A stretch of DNA of 64,000 nucleotides from positions 95,983,343-96,047,342 of the forward strand of contig CP136065.1 of assembly GCA_032622095.1 (NCBI GenBank). Direction: 5' to 3'. Positions 11,640-23,454 of this stretch are shown here, piece by piece. Below the pieces are notes generated by a model. The model had not been told where the DNA came from, searched no databases, and saw only the letters and a program-made list of their open reading frames with translations. The DNA comes from Siphonodentalium dalli (lineage: Eukaryota > Mollusca > Scaphopoda > Gadilida > Siphonodentaliidae). How positions within the stretch are numbered: position 1 is the first letter of the stretch; each line of letters starts with the position of its first letter. A program made the translations under genes and the position numbers.

Positions 11640-12115
11640 CTAAACGTAGGACAATAATGGACCTTGATATAAAACGATACACATTATACGCCGAACACAG
11701 GTATAAACTGCACATTGCACACTTAATACTGGTATAAAACTACACAATTGTAAAATGATATGAAACTAGACCTTACAAACTGAGTACTGGTATAAACGAC
11801 ACATGCACACTGAATACTGGTATAAAACTACACATTCCACACGTAATACTGGTATAACACTACACAACAGACACTGAATATATGGTATAAACTACACATT
11901 ACACACAACACTGGTACACAATACACACTGACTAATGGTATATACTATATATACATTACACACTGGATACTGGTATAAATCTACACAATACACACTGCAT
12001 ACTGATATAAAACTACACAATACACAATGAATACTGGTATAAACTGCACATTACACACTGAATACTGGTATAAAACTACACAATACACACTGAATACTTG
12101 TTAGAATATCACCAA
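11640..12115 (+). repeat. Degenerate minisatellite, unit about 30-35 bp
   Basis: ACTGGTATAAAACTACAC followed by a variable CACACTGAAT segment is repeated about a dozen times with small length changes. No open frame is kept. Confidence 0.85.
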
Positions 12116-12199
12116 TTTACGACGTACATGTACATGGCTCCTGTTATATTAGTGTAACACTAATTGTCCTTGAGCTTATTTGTGGTAAATAAAGCAAAA

Positions 12200-12925
12200 A
12201 TCACCAAAAATTTAAGCACGTTCTCCCGAAAATAAGCTCATAATGAACTTATTTAAAGATCACATATTGGCATTATTGTATTTGTTTACGCTCCAAATTA
12301 AAGGCACGGGCGGCGTTCGTTGCAGAAATATGCATATTTGTTAAAATCGCCATCAACAGAAGGAATATTAAAATATATATAGTCAGCGCGTAAATAGTAT
12401 ATTGTCGTCAAGACGTACGATGGTGTACGTATAAATAAGAGCCTGCTCGTGTTGCAGCAGTTGTGCTTCTGTTTACATAACACAGCGCAATTCTATTGGT
12501 TAATCACACACAAATGCTATAAACGCTCTTTATTATTTCCATATCCGGATCTAAACAAAAGCCAAGTAACTTCTTTTGCTTTTGTTTACATAACAAAGGA
12601 AAACAACTTGATAATAACATACTGTTTATGCCATATTTCTTATTGGTATAAGAACACAGTCTGTCTCTATTTTACTATTCTTTCTATTTATGGCGGTTTT
12701 TGACGGAGGTGAATATTTTAACAGCATACCCACCGCCAACGCCACCCGTATCTTTAACCTAAATCGGCTTACCAGATTACGCTATGTATAATGCATTTTA
12801 CTGGCCCGCTCCATAAAACGGAATATACGGTATAAGTCCACTATGGGCTTATTTCAGAATCAAATAAGTCTAATATGAGCATATGTGAATATTTAGGTTC
12901 AATGTGAACCTATTTGTACCAGGAT
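12200..12925 (+). mobile_element. MITE family C, copy split by another MITE
   Basis: The left half (GTTCTCCCGAAAATAAG near 12220) and right half (ATGAGCATATGTGAATATTT to AGGATATGTTG near 12925) match the intact copies at 25512-25828 and 54954-55412. The element has imperfect ends: TGTTCTCGTG-AAATA on the left, TATTT-CACG-GGATATGTT on the right. The family 1 MITE at 12302-12753 sits inside it, so family C was here first. Confidence 0.7.
12302..12753 (+). mobile_element. TTAA-flanked MITE, family 1, copy 2 (nested)
   Basis: A 452-bp copy between TTAA 12298-12301 and TTAA 12754-12757, with ends AGGCACGG and CCCGTATCT. It is more diverged and shorter than the other three copies. It lies inside a family C element. 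Confidence 0.85.
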
Positions 12926-13671
12926 ATGTTGAAAACGTAATGTAAAAATACCAATGGTCGACGATGACAGTCAGCACTATACAAATCATTGTACTATGGG
13001 TCATATCCTGAGTTATTTTAATGCCATCTCATATGAGTATAAAGCGTTGTCATCGAATGCTAATGTGGCCCTCATTCAATTATGTTTCTTTTATTCACTT
13101 AAATTCGTACACAACTATTAATATGTATAACCTGATAACATTGGCTCAACCCATCTCGCGATAAACCAGAAAATCAAATATATATATATTTGCTGTCCCA
13201 GGCCAATATCAAAGCACTTTGTCCCCTCCCATGGGTTAAAACTCCGTCTGGAACGATAATTAGATAACCATTGCTTGATGCAGAATTTTCTGTTCACCTA
13301 TTCATACAAATCGATGATTTAGAGAGAACCACCAACAATCGCACCACTGTTATGAAATATAAACAAAACTAAATTAACTGTTTGCATGTCTACGTGACAC
13401 TTCGCATTTTGTCATTGAAGGCCTGTGGATTGCGTTTGCAAGACTAGTTGATATGTCGTTTCACGTCACATTTTATATTCTCACGGGAATCGGGATGGCG
13501 TGTTATGTAATGTTCTCGGAAACGATTAATATAAGCACAATGCTTTATGTCGAATCTGTTCATTGACAACATAATTTTGTGTGTCTATTATATTTCACAT
13601 ATTGTATTTTTTCACTGAAATAAATATTGTTTAAACCAATTATTGACAGATATAAGAGAACATTCTTCCGT
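12926..13671. other. No recognisable feature
   Basis: AT-rich sequence without a supported ORF or repeat. Confidence 0.35.
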
Positions 13672-14430
13672 ATGCACAAATATATCTATCTATATTTGCG
13701 AATGTCTGTCTTTGTTCTATAGAAATTCACGAGGGACCATCTAGATGGCACCAATAGGGTCTAACATGGGTAGCTGTTCACAAGGAAGACGCTGTTGTTG
13801 TCAGGGGCAGAAAGGGAGGGGCGGCAGCCAAATTTGTTATGGTATGAGGAATCTAATGGTGTGGTTTTAAGATGTCACAAGTGGCGTCATTCGTGGCAGG
13901 GGTGCACGGAAGTGGAGAGGAGCACCAACATTGATAAACATTTTTAGCGCCGATTTCCACCAAATATTGACACATATTATTCTCCATAAATACAATGAAT
14001 CTAATCGTCTGCTATAAAGACGCCAAACTGGTGCCGTTTGGGTGAGAGATGGTGGGGGCACTAATTTTGATAATAATTTGTTTAGTCGCCGATCACTACA
14101 AAGTTACAAACCATATACATAATCATCTCCATGATATCAGGAGTCTAATGGTGTGGATTAGAGTTGTCAAAAATGGAGTCATTCGAGTCACAGGGTTTCA
14201 CTGAATGGGACAGGGACACCAACTTTGATAAACATTTTACCGCCGATTTCCAATAAATTGATATACATTCTTCTCCGTGATACGAGGAATCTAATCACGC
14301 GATTTAAAAACGCCAAATTGGTGCGGTTTGGGTGAGAAATTTGAAATCGGAACATGAAAATCTCAAAATCCCAGCATCTATAGACTGGCCTCGAGCTTCC
14401 AAGCATTGGAAATTGTCAACCTGATACCCC
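13672..14430 (-). repeat. Degenerate ~120-160 bp satellite array, inverted copy
   Basis: Read on the minus strand this matches the array at 27890-29755: TTGGTGGAAATCGGCG, then GTTGGTGC, then CCGTGCACCCCTG, then an ATTAGATTCCT word. Its left edge (TTTGCGAATGTCTGTCTTTG, from about 13690) is the reverse complement of the right edge of the 29.7-kb array. The two arrays therefore share a defined terminus and are copies of one element rather than drifted satellite. Confidence 0.75.
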
Positions 14431-14489
14431 CTATTACGATTGAACAATTTCGAATAATTAGCAGTTTTTTATTGGCCACGGGGGAGGAA

Positions 14490-14815
14490 CCAGGACACCA
14501 GCTTGCCATTGTTGGAAATTCCCAACCTGACGCCCACATACGATCGGAAAATTTCAACCTGATGGCCTTCTGAGTCAAACATTTTGACCAAAAGTAGGAG
14601 AATATACAAATGTTGGTCTAAAACCAATACATTCCACATTATAAATTGTTTGAGAATCAAACTCTCAAGAACGATTTCAACATATTGTTCATGTTGTTGG
14701 TGTAAAATTTCCAACTATGATGTGTCAGGTTATATAATTTCCAACTGTTGAACATTTAACAAAAGTTGGATGGGGTGTGCACACACCCCACAAAAATAAC
14801 ACCTGTCGCCACGTC
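14490..14815. repeat. Dispersed GGAAATT repeat with CGCCACGTCCCTGAG end
   Basis: TTGGAAATTCCCAACC, GGAAAATTTCAACC and AATTTCCAACTGTTGAAC are spread through this stretch. It ends in a short hairpin-like GGGGTGTGCACACACCCC (about 14774) and TGTCGCCACGTCCCTGAG, an end word shared with 2325, 16145, 44440 and 49018. Confidence 0.6.
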
Positions 14816-15939
14816 CCTGAGAAGAATATGATGAGTGGAGTTTTGTTGTATATACTTTAAGCACAATCCAAATACCACATGGTTTATTCGAAAATTTCAC
14901 TACCATTTCCGAAGAAATTCTTTTCGGCACTGGTGGATGGTTCAGTCTCTTTATTTTCAAGGATTTTAATGTTTGAATGCACTATATGCTCAAAAAGTGT
15001 TGCGTTCGTAGATCGTGTACTACACCCTTTCTTTCCCTCAGATACTCATGATTGAAATGAACCAAGCGTGTGCTGCAAGTCCGATATGCGCAGTATGTTT
15101 TATGTATGCGTAACCGGTGATCAATCTATGATTGCCCCCAATCACATTGATTGAATAACCCTATTCCGCGCGGCGATGTCTTCCCATCGACGTCCACCGA
15201 GAGCTTCGTATTGAGCGTCTCCTCGTATAAACTACCTGGACTATATTATAAACCCAGCTGGTGAATAGGCCCCTGGACATTTCTTAAAACATCTGCATCT
15301 GCATGTAGATATGATAACCAGGTGTCATCAAAATCCTAGTCTAACCCACTAGATTGACTTATACATCTCTATGTAAACCCCAATTGTCGTCTTTTATTTT
15401 TACGAACTAATGTGTTCATGTTTTGATCGCAATGCAAACTATTTAGAAACAAAATCAAACCTCAATTCCAACCACGTCGCAGTTGTAAATAGTTCTTTAT
15501 TGGCGGGACGAATTAATCGCGGTAAACAAAATACATTCACGCCGTCAAGGGGAGCCACTACTTATTATCCCTGTATAAGAATGACATGTTGTGCCATTTT
15601 GGATATACAATTTATGAGAATACGTCTAACACTTTGAGCAATAGTATTCTCTTTCCTTCAATTGTCTACAGCAGCGGGTTTCACATCACTTTGACCTACG
15701 CAACGCCGGGTAACCCTGCTAGTACATAATATAGCGAGAGATGCAATTGCGACGGACCGTGTGTGCCTCACCATACCTAACTTTGGGGAAAACATTTCAA
15801 CATCTCTGACACAACACTCGTTCAAAAGAATATACCACTAATAAGTTAAAATTGTGCTCATTGTTTGACTTTATAACCTGCAATTAGTTGGGTGTAAGCA
15901 TTTAGACCAACAGTAGCATATTTTTCAACTTTAGGTCTT
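14816..15939. other. No recognisable feature
   Basis: Nothing in either strand resembles a gene, RNA or repeat. The 75-codon plus ORF at 15410 is not identifiable. Confidence 0.35.
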
Positions 15940-16160
15940 CTGAAATGGCTACCTGTTGGAACAGTTTCCAACATTAGTGGGTGTAAGTTTGGAAATTTCC
16001 AACTGTTGGAAAGGTTGAGGTATACCGGTTGTATAGTTCCAATCCAAGGGGTGCAACTCTTATATTTCGAAAAACCGGGAGTTTCGTCTGGTTAAATGGG
16101 GTGCAGTTGGAAATTTCAAGGTGGACAACCGCCAATGGAGACCCTATAGCCACGTCCCGA
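15940..16160. repeat. Dispersed GGAAATT repeat copy
   Basis: ACTGTTGGAA, GGAAATTTCCAACTGTTGG and GGGGTGCAGTTGGAAATTTC precede an end segment AGACCCTATAGCCACGTCCC. The 44315-44455 copy has the same order (GGGTGCAGTTGGAAATTCC, then GGAGACC, then TAGCCACGTC). Confidence 0.6.
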
Positions 16161-16324
16161 TTGAACATGTGTGGGAGCAACTGATATACGGAGTCCTTCG
16201 GTTGCTTTGACAATGAGTCATTTCATTGATCATGGCCGACACGTGATGCAAATGACACTAGGAACCCAGAGGGTGATACAAACTCTGACTGATACATATA
16301 ACCTTCTACCACGTGACAGGCACC

Positions 16325-16385
16325 AATGTAGCTCAGTGATCGGTCCACTGACCATCTGAGCTATCTGCAGGGACGTGACAAGAGG
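16325..16385 (-). repeat. tRNA-like SINE head fragment
   Basis: On the minus strand, ATAGCTCAGATGGTCAGTGG resembles a tRNA A-box region. A similar inverted word occurs at 10975-11015 (TAGCTTAGTGATCGGCC on plus). No B box, tail or duplication was found, so it is at best a SINE relic. Confidence 0.3.
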
Positions 16386-16434
16386 GTATCTGATGTGGGC
16401 GTGTTCAACTTAGAATTGCCATAAATAATCGACT

Positions 16435-16839
16435 TTAATTACGAAATACTGGTTGGAAAACAAAACTAACTACAATTTCAATCTCATTCTGGCCCATCGT
16501 TTCCAATTGGTGCTGTGTCAGGCAAGACATTGTGGAAGTGTGTACCATAGTTTGGGATCGTGACAAACCCCACTCCGGCTTGTCACCACTTAGCTGGAGC
16601 CTAGCCGTCCCTCCTGGCCAGTCATTTGTCCGCACCGGCAAACATTCCATGTCATGTTCCGTCTGCTTAGCACGACGATTAAAGGACACATATATATTAA
16701 CACTGCGCTCGATAACAGTTCCGTTGTCCATCCCGGTGGCTGTCTCTCCTTCACGGAGTACGCGTTGACAGGTCATACGGTCCATCAGTAACTCGATTGT
16801 GGTTGATACTCGCCGCAGTTCTTCCTTGTTTGTATTCAC
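16435..16839 (-). CDS. Unidentified coding-like exon or ORF
   Basis: About 134 codons stay open on the minus strand, ending in TAA at 16435-16437. The sequence is clearly more GC-rich than its surroundings and has a normal protein composition, unlike most open stretches here. The first codon of the open frame is GTG, not ATG, so the piece is more likely an internal or last exon. An AG just upstream of GAAGAACTGCGG (near 16825) could be an acceptor but has a poor pyrimidine tract. The segment MTCQRVLREGETAT loosely recalls the start of Ig-like repeats, and HDMECLPVR could be a matching second cysteine strand. I do not claim that family. Function unknown. Confidence 0.35.
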   Translation of the reverse strand: MNTNKEELRRVSTTIELLMDRMTCQRVLREGETATGMDNGTVIERSVNIYVSFNRRAKQTEHDMECLPVRTNDWPGGTARLQLSGDKPEWGLSRSQTMVHTSTMSCLTQHQLETMGQNEIEIVVSFVFQPVFRN

Positions 16840-18126
16840 GACAAGGTGTGTATCTCATGGTTAAGTCGATTAACGTCAGCGCATTCGTCACTTTGCGTGC
16901 ATCTAGTGGTCACGTGACTGATTTACATGAACGGCACACTATGGCTTCGCTGATATTCATGTTGGTCTTGAACAAGCGAAAATCTATACATTCTATTCTT
17001 AAAGGGGTGCTGTACACGAATCCGACCATTTATTAGCCGCCTTCCACTTCATTCAACGGAAACTATGCTACAAACTATTCCATTTGAGTCGAAGATGAAT
17101 GCTGAATATACACTCATACTCAAAATAACCGCAGGTATCAACATGAAAATTATATTTAAAAGTGTTTATGACTAAAGCCATACATGTATCGATTACGATA
17201 TATTAGAAGTTTTCATGTTTTGCGACGGACGATGGATTTGGACAATTAGAAATTAGCACATGCCATGCAGAAAAAGCAATCACGAAATATATGACATCAA
17301 ATTCAAGTCATTCACAGATTATTTATCAAACAATTATTAATACCTGGATGTGGTGACATAAATCTAACATTTTGTTTGACACATTCGTCTGGAAATTGTA
17401 TGAGAAGAATCAGGAGATCTCTTTGGCGATCATAGTCCAGTGTATTTTTTAATCTGTAAATTATTGGAGTGATTCTAATATGCGTTCCATCGACACTCAA
17501 ACATGACGTATTGTTAATGTTCTTGTCTTTACTTCGGATTGAACCAATCTATCAAATACTGGAAATTTAGACACCGTCTCCCTTTAAAGAGTATATATTG
17601 ATCAAAGTCTTGCCCAGAAATAGGACATCACTAGAAACCACTAGAAGATACATCCTATCTGAACACTAAACAACTGTGGGGGGGGGGGTAAAGTGTATAA
17701 GTGCTACTCTTAGATGGTACAGACTGATCCAACTAGTATTGTGTAAGTTATGCATGAAAGGTTGCAGTCGAATTGCAGAATGTTAGGCATGATCGACTGC
17801 AGTCGAATTGCAGGGTTTTTGCACGGAATAATTGTTGGGGGTACCAGTTTAGCATGTGGGTCGCGATTTCCAACATTTTTCTCAATGCTGAGAACATACT
17901 ACCGATTGTATTTTACATTGCCCGCGCATTTCTAAATAAGGAGATAGTGCAGTATGATGTTATCGCAATAGCATACACAGAACAGCTAGCTTGTTTATCA
18001 TTTCGTTCTTATTATACCTTTTCTTCGCTATACCTCGCGATTACCTTTTGAGTTTATCATCAATCATATGAAGAAGAACTCGTATTGTGCGCAGTTTGCT
18101 CCCGCACCAACTTGACGGAGGTTTAA
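16840..18126. other. No recognisable feature
   Basis: It contains a G9 run near 17680 and a short direct repeat CAGTCGAATTGCAG at 17763 and 17800. No gene is supported. Confidence 0.35.
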
Positions 18127-18620
18127 AGGCACGTGAGGCCTTAGTTGTCGAAAATATTCATATTTGTTCCAATCACCGTAAACAGAAAAACATTAAAACG
18201 CATACAGTTTCGTTCATATATACCATGACCATCGCCTAAACAACATGTTATCATAAACACCTACTATATTTTACCTTAGCAAGAGCCTGATTGTGTTACG
18301 GAAGACAGCACAATGCGACTGGCTAATCACACACAAATGGCATAAACGCTCTTTATTAGTTCCATATCAGGAATTCACCAACAAAGAACGCTCTTTATGT
18401 TTACCATCATAATATAAACAAACACCAGAAAAGTAACTTTTTATGCTTTTGTTTACATAACAATGGTGAAGTGTATGACCATAACATACTGTTTATGCGA
18501 TATTTCTTATTTGTATACGGACAAAGTCTGTCTAAATTTTGATGTTCTTTCTGTTTGTGGCGGTTTTTGACGGGTGGAAATATTTTCACATGATACCCAC
18601 CGCGAAGGCCAACCGTATCT
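18127..18620 (+). mobile_element. TTAA-flanked MITE, family 1, copy 3
   Basis: A 494-bp copy between TTAA 18123-18126 and TTAA 18621-18624, starting AGGCACGTGAGGCC and ending AACCGTATCT. It is very similar to the copies at 3000 and 60992. It contains the internal near-repeat AACGCTCTTTAT twice. Confidence 0.88.
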
Positions 18621-18624
18621 TTAA

Positions 18625-20345
18625 GGGTTGTTGTGTTGTGTTCTGCTAACACGTGGTTGTTGTTTGCATGGAAGATTGCTACAATAGCCGAAGATTTCCG
18701 GAAATCTACTGATAACATTGTGACTCTCTGATTAGAAACAAACCGAAGTGCTTTTCGCGAAAACATAACATAATCGAACTGCATTTTCATTCACACAACG
18801 TGTGTTTTGTGGATAATATCGCATTCATTCATTAATTCATTCATACTATACTTGTGGTATATTATTGAGGGTTTTTTCATAATTTGGTGACTTTATGTCT
18901 AAATTATACCATACAGCCAGTCATCCGTGGCTTTAAGCAGTTACCTCGTCTGTTAACTGGTATTCCGAATTCAGCGGAGGGTTGGTATTGTTATTCAAGA
19001 TTGCCGAGATACAGCGGTGACCATGGATCAGAGTACACCCACGGAATATATAACTAATCGTGATGACACCTCCGTGGAAGGATATTGGAGTCGACGTTGC
19101 CCTTAGGGTAAACCGCGAATTCTATTAATGACACTAATAACTTTGTTTCTGACTCTTTGCTATCCATAGTTTTATCAGACGTCGTCTGAACTATTGTGAC
19201 AAGAACCACGTGGTCGATCACGCACCTGTCTATATAGAGGTGGCAGATGTTCCAGGGGAAAGTACCACCCACTGTTAAGTGGTTCTGCTGGTTTGCTATA
19301 GTGTTCGTTGGTCATGCGGGGTTGGTGAATTGCGATAACGCCGGTAGCCAAACTGATGCTGTTATGAAAAGTACATTTATTTAGTTATCATTTGGAGGTG
19401 TTTGCCTAATGATAACATTTCGAGAGAAAAACATATATATAGTGTCTCCATGAAACATTCATAAACATATACATTTTAAAATATTGTAATCGTGGCTGCC
19501 CGTGTGTCCTTATTTGAATAGTATACCATATCTATGTTAATAATTGTTTTCTAAGCATATTTTGTTTTAGTTTAAAGGGACATAGGGCACTCGCAGTTGG
19601 TACATGGGCACACGATATACAAGTCTGCAAAATGCATCACCCTACGAAGAACGTGGGTAAATAAATAAACTTTGTTCTTAAATGTATATTCATCATTGAT
19701 ATTCTTCATTGAAATCATTGTTATGTAACTCTTTCAGTGACTTCTTAACATACATCGCTAATCGTGTAGACAGTTCCAATGATTTAGTCTGAATAAGATT
19801 TTCAATTCAGTTGAGTTGTTTATTCTCATCACCTAAAGAATGTATAGGTACATAGATAATGGTGAAGTTGGTAGTTTATGGCTCGCAGTTCGAAATATAC
19901 AAAGTAGTGTTCGGTTAGCTTTTTTCAACTATTTCTAGGTAACATTCAAAAGACAGATCATGAGTTATTAATATCTATGATATTGATGTGTCGAGGGTTC
20001 CACAAGCGTGTATGAATCTAAACACGTAGATTAAGTCTCCTGTATTTTGTCAATCCATAACAAATTAACTTTCGGATTCTCGGTAATTTTCACCACCATG
20101 GAACTAGCTAAGCGTAGTAGTACATGTTGTTACATCGAGAAAAAATAGCTTGGATTGAGACCAACATAGTCTCCTTTGACCGATATGGCCCAAGGGAAGG
20201 GGCTGAGAAATGACATGGTTGTGCCATTGCTTTGCAATGTCCAGTGCCACGCTTGGGATATGGTGGCTTTTCGGGTTTTTACGACGGTATCCAGGGCGCA
20301 TCTACAATAACCCATCCCCTTGTTAAACCGGAATCGACCATTTTG
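18625..20345. other. Gene-free; one dispersed repeat fragment
   Basis: Around 19290-19500 lies a fragment with CTGATGCTGTTATGAAAA that recurs near 30480 and 34275, often followed by ACATTC.AAAACATATA. The rest shows nothing recognisable. Confidence 0.4.
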
Positions 20346-20482
20346 CCTGAGTAGGGTTCTCTATTCCGAAGATTCTTTATTCCAAAGGTACTCTATTTCG
20401 AATGTTCTTTATTCCCAAGGTTCTCTAGTCCAAAGGTTCTGTATTCCAAAGGTCGCTATTCCGAAGTGTCCTATTCCGTGCG
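20346..20482 (+). repeat. Short tandem repeat TTCTCTATTCCAAAGG-type, about seven copies
   Basis: Units of about 18-20 bp (TTC-TATTCCNAAGG) with variable last bases. The same motif appears in reverse orientation at 21060-21125. Confidence 0.85.
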
Positions 20483-20759
20483 TATGTATTCAGAGATGCA
20501 TACAAAGTTACATGTCCCCCGCCCTCCCAAAACGCACACATGGAATTAATATACTATTACAGTCACATAGTACATTAATACCCCTATTCTAATTCCAAAT
20601 TGTTCCAGATTTCGGTTTTTAATATCAGGAAAACAGAATGGAAACATGGTGACTGCATAACAGAAACAAAATAAGGGATAAAGTTCTGTCTTTGGAAGAA
20701 ACATCAAAAGTCTATACAATGGCACAATTTCCGGAGGGTTCGTCTAGTCAGCGAAACGA

Positions 20760-20915
20760 CATTGAACATGTTATGAGAACCCACGAAAACAAAACATCTA
20801 TATATATATATAGTTCGCGTATTCTTGTCACCAAAATCTTCCACTTCCTACATGTACTCCGTCTTGGTGGTCGTTCAATGTTTTGTTTTCGTGGGTTCCC
20901 ATAACATGTTCAATG
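20760..20915. repeat. Inverted repeat, 38-bp arms around an 80-bp loop
   Basis: CATTGAACATGTTATG at 20760 pairs with CATAACATGTTCAATG at 20900-20915. The arms continue through CCCACGAAAACAAAACAT with one mismatch overall. The structure sits between the two oppositely oriented minisatellite blocks. Confidence 0.9.
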
Positions 20916-21059
20916 AAGGTTTTGTAGGACATTATTTATCAGTACCTATTTACATCAGCCAACACATGGGCCATAAACACTAGTACGTCCATAATAATAT
21001 GGCGTATGTTTATGACGCAGACCATCGAGGAGGAAAGGTCCTAGTTTATAATAGAATTA

Positions 21060-21125
21060 AAAAACCTTCGGAATAGCGAATCTTCGGAATATAGAACCTT
21101 CGGAATAGCGAATCTTCGGAATAGA
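21060..21125 (-). repeat. Inverted block of the 20.4-kb minisatellite
   Basis: CCTTCGGAATAGCGAAT and CTTCGGAATATAGAA alternate four times; this is the reverse complement of the unit at 20346-20482. Confidence 0.85.
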
Positions 21126-21209
21126 GACATGAACCCATTATGCCTAGAAATGTTATGTTGGCTATCTTGGTTAGGGGTCTCGTGTCGGGGTATGGCTCGA
21201 GAGTTGTTT

Positions 21210-21308
21210 AACAAGTTAACTAACATGTTTTAATAAGTTATCTAAGTTTGTAAACAAGTTAGATAACCTGTTTTAACAATTTAGTAACTTGTTAAACAAG
21301 TTATTAAC
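21210..21308. repeat. AAGTTA/TAACTTG-rich short repeat
   Basis: Words such as AACAAGTTA and TAACATGTTTTAA recur every ~28-32 bases and also pair with each other. It is low-complexity, with no gene. Confidence 0.6.
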
Positions 21309-21426
21309 CGACAAGGAAGTGGCGGTTCTATGCTGTCGTAGTTTTTTCTTGCACGTGCAGTGTAATTTCTAATTTCAGAAGATAAAGTTGTCGAGGTAAT
21401 TGTCATTTAACGTCAAAAGTTGTCAC

Positions 21427-21474
21427 CCCCTGTGAACCGGTCCTGCACAGCGAGGTCACAGTGGTTATGGTACT
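21427..21474 (+). repeat. Left arm of ~45-bp inverted repeat
   Basis: CCTGTGAACCGGTCCTGCAC continues to CAGTGGTTATGG. The reverse complement lies at 24268-24314 with two mismatches. A shorter related piece (CCATAACCACTGCGAGCAGG) is at 23872-23891. The arms enclose both zinc-finger exons. Confidence 0.8.
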
Positions 21475-22248
21475 ACGTGAACGCGTTCGCAGTGACCCCA
21501 ATCACACCGGCATGATTGAGAAGACGGCAGCCGATATCCAGTATTGACATCAAGGGACAAATGTATCAAGAAAAGACATAATGGGTGAGTTTTTGCTTAA
21601 GGAAATGTCACGCAATATACCACAGATGACCAACTATATGTTTTTTGGTTGAGTATTGGTTGAGAGAATGGGACTTTTATCACAATTTTCACAATCGGAC
21701 GAATAAATAATAGAAAACCTGGAGGATTTTGTCATGGACCTACGATTATCCACTCATTGTAACGCTGAATAGATACTGAAGCGAATTGATTAATCTTTTG
21801 ATGGCCAATTCCTCCCTGGATAACAAAATTATCATTTTCAATGGTAACGTTCGCAGGTGACCCGCGCTTCCAAATGATACCGTCTGCAGGTGGTAAGGGT
21901 ACTGCCCGACGGTGGTCTGCTATCAATTTAATGGGCTTTACTCGAGTTGTAGCGGTCAGTTTTACTTATCGTGTCACGTGGGATTTATTCTAGAGCATAT
22001 TACACATTTCGCATTGTTTTATAACCGACAGAAGAACTATACGATATTTTTAAAAAATACATGAAACACACAAATTGGCGACAAAATGAGGCAAATTAAA
22101 GACGTATTTGCATTGCCAAACACCATATTAGTGTATTGTGCATATTTCACTGAAATAATCTGACAGTTGCGTTTGATTTTTTCCAATTTCGAGCTCATTG
22201 TTTTCAAAGTATCTGTTTGAAGATCTGTTTATCGTATTTTTGTTTCAG

Positions 22249-22800
22249 ATTTTGCATTTCAAGAACACATGCCATTGGACGGATCAATAGCAGAGGTCAC
22301 ACAATATAACATGAGGACATCAGCTCCAACCAAGCCATCTACATCTAAGGGCAACCAGGTTTTGAACTGGGATAACTGCTGTTTTACTTCACAATGGCAC
22401 CACTCCTTATTGCGACATAAACGAAGAAAACACCCGGTATTAGGTCGTTTTAGATGTTCAGTGTGCACGGAAACATTCGAAACGCCGGATGAGATGTCAG
22501 CACACCGCGATAGTGCTCACACCAAGTCGAAGTGCATGTGTGAGGTATGTGGCAAGCTCTTTGCTAGTCAGGACAACCTGAAAATCATCAAAAACGACAC
22601 TCGAATGAAAGGGAGTTTAGGTATGGTCAGTGTGACAAATCGTTCATCACCAAAACATCACTCCTTTCCAGTGTGAGAAGTGTAAGGCAAAATTTCCATC
22701 ACCTTCGTCCTATCGCCGACATGTCAGAGAACAGTCATGTCGCAATGCACTTCCAGCTCACATATGTGACGCATGCGGAGCTGAGTTTTCCTACAGGCAG
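22249..22800 (+). pseudogene. C2H2 zinc-finger exon, frameshifted
   Basis: A likely acceptor (TTTTTGTTTCAG, AG at 22247-22248) opens a frame through ATG 22269. A degenerate first finger ends LLRHKRRKH. Then come CSVCTETFETPDEMSAHRDSAH (C-x2-C-x12-H-x4-H) and CEVCGKLFASQDNLK. A one-base shift there moves to a frame reading NHQKRHSNERE, restoring finger and linker. The next finger has Tyr for its first Cys (RYGQCDKSF) and is cut short. A further shift gives CEKCKAKFPSPSSYRRHVRE and then ICDACGAEFSYRQS, truncated near 22800. Such arrays usually bind DNA. With two frameshifts, a lost Cys and a truncated last finger this is probably a pseudogene or a transposon-carried fragment. Confidence 0.75.
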
Positions 22801-23454
22801 AGTGTGGAAAATCTTATAGTTATAGATCTGGACTTTCGCGACACCGACGAGAGTCTGGACACGAGTGATTACGTTCATGAATACAATCTATTAAAACTAT
22901 CTTTGTTAAATCGCGTTCCATTTTATTTTTGCCCAATGCCCATTCATATGGGTATTATCGCGGCATTCAATGGGTCGAGTTGCAAACCTTCTAATATTTG
23001 ACCCATGAAGTGAATAAAACGACCGTGGAATAGTTTCTAGCCAATTTGCCAAAATCGCAAAGTTTCTTGGTTTTGGTATCTCATTTTTCGACTGTTGATA
23101 GAAAGTTGACGATGTCACATTGAAGTAGATGGCTTATATGTCGCAAACTTAAAATCCCTTCGCTAACCAATGTAAGGGAGCTGGCAAAGGTGGCAAGCAA
23201 GTTGGCTTCTGTATACGTCACTAAGACACGTGGGATAACCATAGTTATATTCTCGCATAGTTATCGTTCGTAGTCCGATAAATTGTTCATTTCAACTAAG
23301 AATATTTCATTTGTTTGGCTCTCTTTCGTCGCGTGGTCAACGTTGCATGTATTTGTCTCTCTGGTCTCGGTGGTGTGTGTGCTCACAGGATAACATCCAG
23401 GTATACGTGTATCTGCGAAATTAGAGACATTGGATGTGGAGTCTGATTGTTTTA

